A DNA stretch of 15,371 nucleotides from Candidatus Coatesiibacteriota bacterium. Its GTDB lineage: Bacteria; RBG-13-66-14; B26-G2. Of the stretch, positions 14,770 through 15,371 are shown piece after piece (position 1 is the stretch's first letter; each line of letters starts with the position of its first letter). Made by a program: the position numbers and the translations under genes. The notes beneath the pieces were generated by a model that worked only from the letters and a program-made list of their open reading frames with translations, searched no databases and was not told the DNA's origin. The stretch is from assembly GCA_003647715.1 (NCBI GenBank), contig QMNJ01000021.1, forward strand, positions 1 through 15,371, in the 5' to 3' direction.

Positions 14770-15311
14770 GAATAATTGGTGGAGACCTGAGGGGAAGAAA
14801 GATAAATTTTCCGGAAGTTGCTGGAATAAGACCGGTTGAGTCAAAATTCCGAAGGTCGTTCTTTGATATCATATCATCAATGGGAGTGGGGGGTATATTT
14901 ATGGACCTGTTTGCTGGTAGCGGTATAATGGGATTTGAGGCGGTTAGCAGGGGCTTTGACCTTGTAATATTCGTAGAAAGGCAAAAAAAATTGATATTCT
15001 CCATTAAAGAATATGCAGAAAAACTAAATATTGAACAAAAAGTTAGAATAATATCAGGTGTTATCCCTAAAATACTTAACCAGATAAAGTTGGATGATAA
15101 GCCAGATATAGTATTTCTTGACCCCTACTATGAGACAGAAATCGTTGAGGAAACCGTTGACGCTTTGCTTTCCAAAGACCTGTTAAAAGAGGATACGATA
15201 ATATCAATAAAGCACAGCAAGAGGGAGAGGTATGAAATGCCAGGTATGGAGATGGTAGAGAAGAGGATTATAGGTGATTCAGTGTTAACGATGGTAAGGC
15301 AGAATAAGTAA
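14757..15311 (+). CDS. rsmD: RsmD-like 16S rRNA (guanine966-N2)-methyltransferase
   Basis: A 184-aa Rossmann methyltransferase that would methylate G966 of 16S rRNA with SAM. Landmarks: MGFLRIIGGDLRGRKINFP (1-19), RPVESKFRRSFFDI (25-38, usually RPTxxxVREALF), SAM motif I MDLFAGSGIMGFEAVSRG (49-66), acidic E74 in FVE, and LDPYY (121-125). The catalytic motif IV is DPYY here, where the family has DPPY or DPPF, so the second proline is lost. The rest looks intact, so it is not an obvious pseudogene. The start ATG lies inside the phosphoesterase gene, 13 nt overlap, with a weak ribosome site. It ends 60 bp before the window edge. Confidence 0.88.
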   Translation: MGFLRIIGGDLRGRKINFPEVAGIRPVESKFRRSFFDIISSMGVGGIFMDLFAGSGIMGFEAVSRGFDLVIFVERQKKLIFSIKEYAEKLNIEQKVRIISGVIPKILNQIKLDDKPDIVFLDPYYETEIVEETVDALLSKDLLKEDTIISIKHSKRERYEMPGMEMVEKRIIGDSVLTMVRQNK

Positions 15312-15332
15312 TATATATCAGTAAGTTATTAT

Positions 15333-15352
15333 TGTAATACTTAGGTATTACA
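15333..15352. repeat. 8-bp inverted repeat with TTAG loop downstream of rsmD
   Basis: TGTAATAC (15333-15340) and GTATTACA (15345-15352) are perfect inverted arms around TTAG. On the plus strand it is followed by CTAAAAAA, not a T-run, so it is not a standard Rho-independent terminator for the rib-rsmD message. On the minus strand the T-run lies before, not after, the hairpin. It could be a transcript-end stabiliser or an operator for the next gene. Confidence 0.4.
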
Positions 15353-15371
15353 CTAAAAAAGAAAGTAAATT

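Noticed and set aside
1..15371. tRNA/rRNA genes, CRISPR arrays, insertion sequences or att sites
   Set aside because: None seen by eye; coding density is too high and no repeat series or transposase motifs appear.

Overview
The window is a gene-dense bacterial chromosome segment. It has no gap over 145 bp, no RNA gene, no mobile element and no CRISPR array. G+C looks close to 40% by eye. An outer-membrane beta-barrel-like protein and a lipoprotein suggest a diderm (two-membrane) host. Nothing fixes the taxon. The mix of short-form M29 aminopeptidase, rib-nusB cluster and TPR lipoprotein recalls uncultured FCB/WOR-3-like genomes, but that is an impression only.

Left half (1-4820), all minus strand. 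A near-consensus promoter at 4820-4791 starts what looks like one leftward operon. In transcription order it holds a class I aminotransferase, an 80-aa orphan protein, a type I glutamine synthetase, a 57-aa Trm112/YcaR-like zinc-ribbon protein, a radical SAM/SPASM enzyme and the N-terminal two thirds of a YicC-family endoribonuclease cut by the window edge. The zinc-ribbon and YicC genes are easy to miss: the first is tiny and the second has no stop codon inside the window. The first three genes point to nitrogen assimilation and amino-acid transamination. The link to the last three is not obvious.

Middle (4917-10014), plus strand. A multi-pass membrane protein that looks like a degenerate prepilin-peptidase relative comes first. 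An NAD(P)-dependent aldehyde dehydrogenase follows, with its own strong promoter whose -35 box sits in the loop of a 7-bp palindrome. Then come a secreted or outer-membrane protein, a short M29-type aminopeptidase and a TPR lipoprotein.

Right half (10084-15311), plus strand. This is a complete riboflavin pathway block, ribD-ribE-ribBA-ribH, in tight operonic spacing. It runs directly into nusB, a calcineurin-like phosphoesterase and rsmD, the last two joined by start/stop overlaps. Together the four rib genes encode the dedicated enzymes from GTP and ribulose-5-phosphate to riboflavin, apart from the intermediate dephosphorylation step. No FMN riboswitch is present upstream of ribD.

No clearly new multi-gene system was found. 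The most interesting items are the low-G+C, arginine-free 80-aa protein between aminotransferase and glutamine synthetase, the degenerate prepilin-peptidase-like protein, the palindrome around the aldehyde dehydrogenase -35 box with a 9-mer shared with the aminotransferase promoter, and the altered catalytic motif of RsmD.
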